This document shows, in pieces, positions 4,934 to 5,665 of a DNA stretch of 5,665 nucleotides (the first letter of the stretch is position 1; each line of letters opens with the position of its first letter). The notes below the pieces were generated by a model. That model did not search any database and had not been told where the DNA came from. It saw only the letters and a program-made list of their open reading frames with translations. Made by a program: the position numbers and the translations under genes. The stretch is from Synergistaceae bacterium. Lineage in GTDB: Bacteria; Synergistota; Synergistia; Synergistales; Aminobacteriaceae. The DNA is taken from the NCBI GenBank assembly GCA_031273365.1, contig JAISSA010000219.1, positions 1-5,665 of the forward strand. Reading direction: 5' to 3'.

Positions 4934-5665
4934 ATGGCACGCGACAAGAAAAAGGCTCCCGAGGCCGCGCCCGGCGCTCCTCTTTTCATGGCGACCTACG
5001 GGGATATGGTTACCCTCATTCTCTGCTTTTTCGTGCTGCTTTTCGCCATGTCCTCGATCGATGCCCAGAAGTTTCAGAAGGCGGTGATCTCCCTGCAACA
5101 TTCCCTCGGGGTGTTGAAGGGCGGAAAGACCACGGAGGAGTCCTCTCTGACGACCCCGAACGCGGGAGAGGAGGGCCGAGACGCCGGTTCCTCGGAACGC
5201 ATCGAGCTGGATACCCGGCACGTGGCGCACACGATCGAAAGTTATCTGCGCACCGAGGGGCTGGACAAGCTGATAAACGTCACCATCAACCAGAGAGGCG
5301 TGGCGGTTTCCCTGTCCGACCAGTTTCTTTTCAACAGCGGCAGCGCCGAGCTGAAGCCCGACGGTCAGCGAGTGCTGTACAAAATAGCGACGCTGATCCG
5401 AAACGACGTCCCCGCCGTCTCCGTTGAGGGGCATACGGATTCGGTGCCTCTCCGCGGCGGGATTTACAGAGACAACTGGGGACTTTCCGCCTCCAGAGCC
5501 GCGGCCGTGGCGACCTGGCTCGAAACGAGCGGCCTTCCTTCGCAGAAACTTCAGGCGGTGGGTTACGCCTCCACCCATCCGGTGGTGCCCAACGACTCTC
5601 CCGAGCACAGGGCTTTGAATCGTCGGGTGGAACTTGTATTTTTGTCGCAGTATCCGAAACAATAG
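4934..5665 (+). CDS. motB: Flagellar motor stator protein MotB
   Basis: A 243-residue stator subunit anchoring MotA to the cell wall, complete up to the TAG that ends the window. A short basic cytoplasmic N terminus (MARDKKK) leads to one membrane helix, about 18-39, in MATYGDMVTLILCFFVLLFAMS. D24 is the ion-binding aspartate (E. coli D32). Residues about 41-60 look like the amphipathic plug, followed by a linker rich in Gly, Ser, Thr and Glu (62-90). The OmpA-like peptidoglycan-binding domain covers about 120-238: FNSGSAELKP (133-142), VEGHTDSVP (164-172), NWGLSASRA (181-189) and NRRVELVF (229-236), including D169 and R188 of the diaminopimelate pocket. The ribosome site GGGGGAGGA lies inside the end of motA. 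The spacing of 4 bases to motA indicates one operon. fliL or fliM often follow in related clusters, beyond the window. Confidence 0.95.
   Translation: MARDKKKAPEAAPGAPLFMATYGDMVTLILCFFVLLFAMSSIDAQKFQKAVISLQHSLGVLKGGKTTEESSLTTPNAGEEGRDAGSSERIELDTRHVAHTIESYLRTEGLDKLINVTINQRGVAVSLSDQFLFNSGSAELKPDGQRVLYKIATLIRNDVPAVSVEGHTDSVPLRGGIYRDNWGLSASRAAAVATWLETSGLPSQKLQAVGYASTHPVVPNDSPEHRALNRRVELVFLSQYPKQ

Noticed and set aside
4703..5662. Long minus-strand open frame (319 codons) opposite motB and the end of motA
   Set aside because: It is antisense to two well-conserved genes, its product has no recognisable motif and is rich in Arg, Gly and His as expected for a GC-rich shadow frame.

Overview
The window is a stretch of bacterial chromosome, about 55-60% GC in its genes. 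It joins the 3' end of a ribosomal RNA operon (5S rRNA) to the start of a flagellar hook and motor cluster. The gene order flgE-flbD-motA-motB and the 5S sequence point to a flagellated bacterium outside the Proteobacteria. Synergistota-like bacteria are my best guess from the look of FlgE and the 5S, but I hold that weakly, and Firmicutes- or spirochaete-like lineages share the same gene order.

Layout. (1) Bases 1-116 are 5S rRNA, essentially complete, followed by a strong rho-independent terminator (124-173). (2) Bases 181-444 have no gene. They hold a GC-rich element of about 120 bp made of nested hairpins with imperfect inverted ends, then a T-rich tract with 7-base periodicity, then a second long hairpin (372-419). 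(3) Bases 445-1071 on the minus strand encode a small class I SAM-dependent methyltransferase resembling the phospholipid N-methyltransferase/KsgA-like group. It converges on the rRNA operon and has an extended -10 promoter at 1158-1166. (4) Divergently, 1232-1504 encodes an unrecognised 90-residue protein with one membrane helix. (5) Bases 1505-1730 form a leader region with three exact GGAAGAAA repeats spaced 11 bp apart, a TATAAT box, and a perfect 7-bp hairpin touching the flgE Shine-Dalgarno sequence. (6) flgE (1731-3797) encodes an unusually long hook protein of 688 residues. flbD (3815-4042) follows after 17 bp. motA (4147-4929, TTG start) and motB (4934-5665) follow after a 104-bp gap that carries a candidate flagellar sigma-28 promoter overlapping a perfect 9-bp inverted repeat.

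How the genes work together. FlgE builds the extracellular hook, the universal joint between basal body and filament. MotA and MotB form the ion-driven stator that turns the motor. FlbD is the family that includes Bacillus SwrD, a protein reported to raise motor power, so its place beside motAB makes sense. The sequence suggests two expression units: flgE-flbD from a promoter just before flgE, and motAB perhaps boosted by a late sigma-28 promoter.

The core content is ordinary. The parts worth a second look are the non-coding structures (the hairpin element, the leader repeats, the 5'-end hairpin and the promoter/inverted repeat before motA), the orphan membrane protein, and cysteines at unusual places in FlgE and FlbD. 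I see no clearly new multi-gene system.
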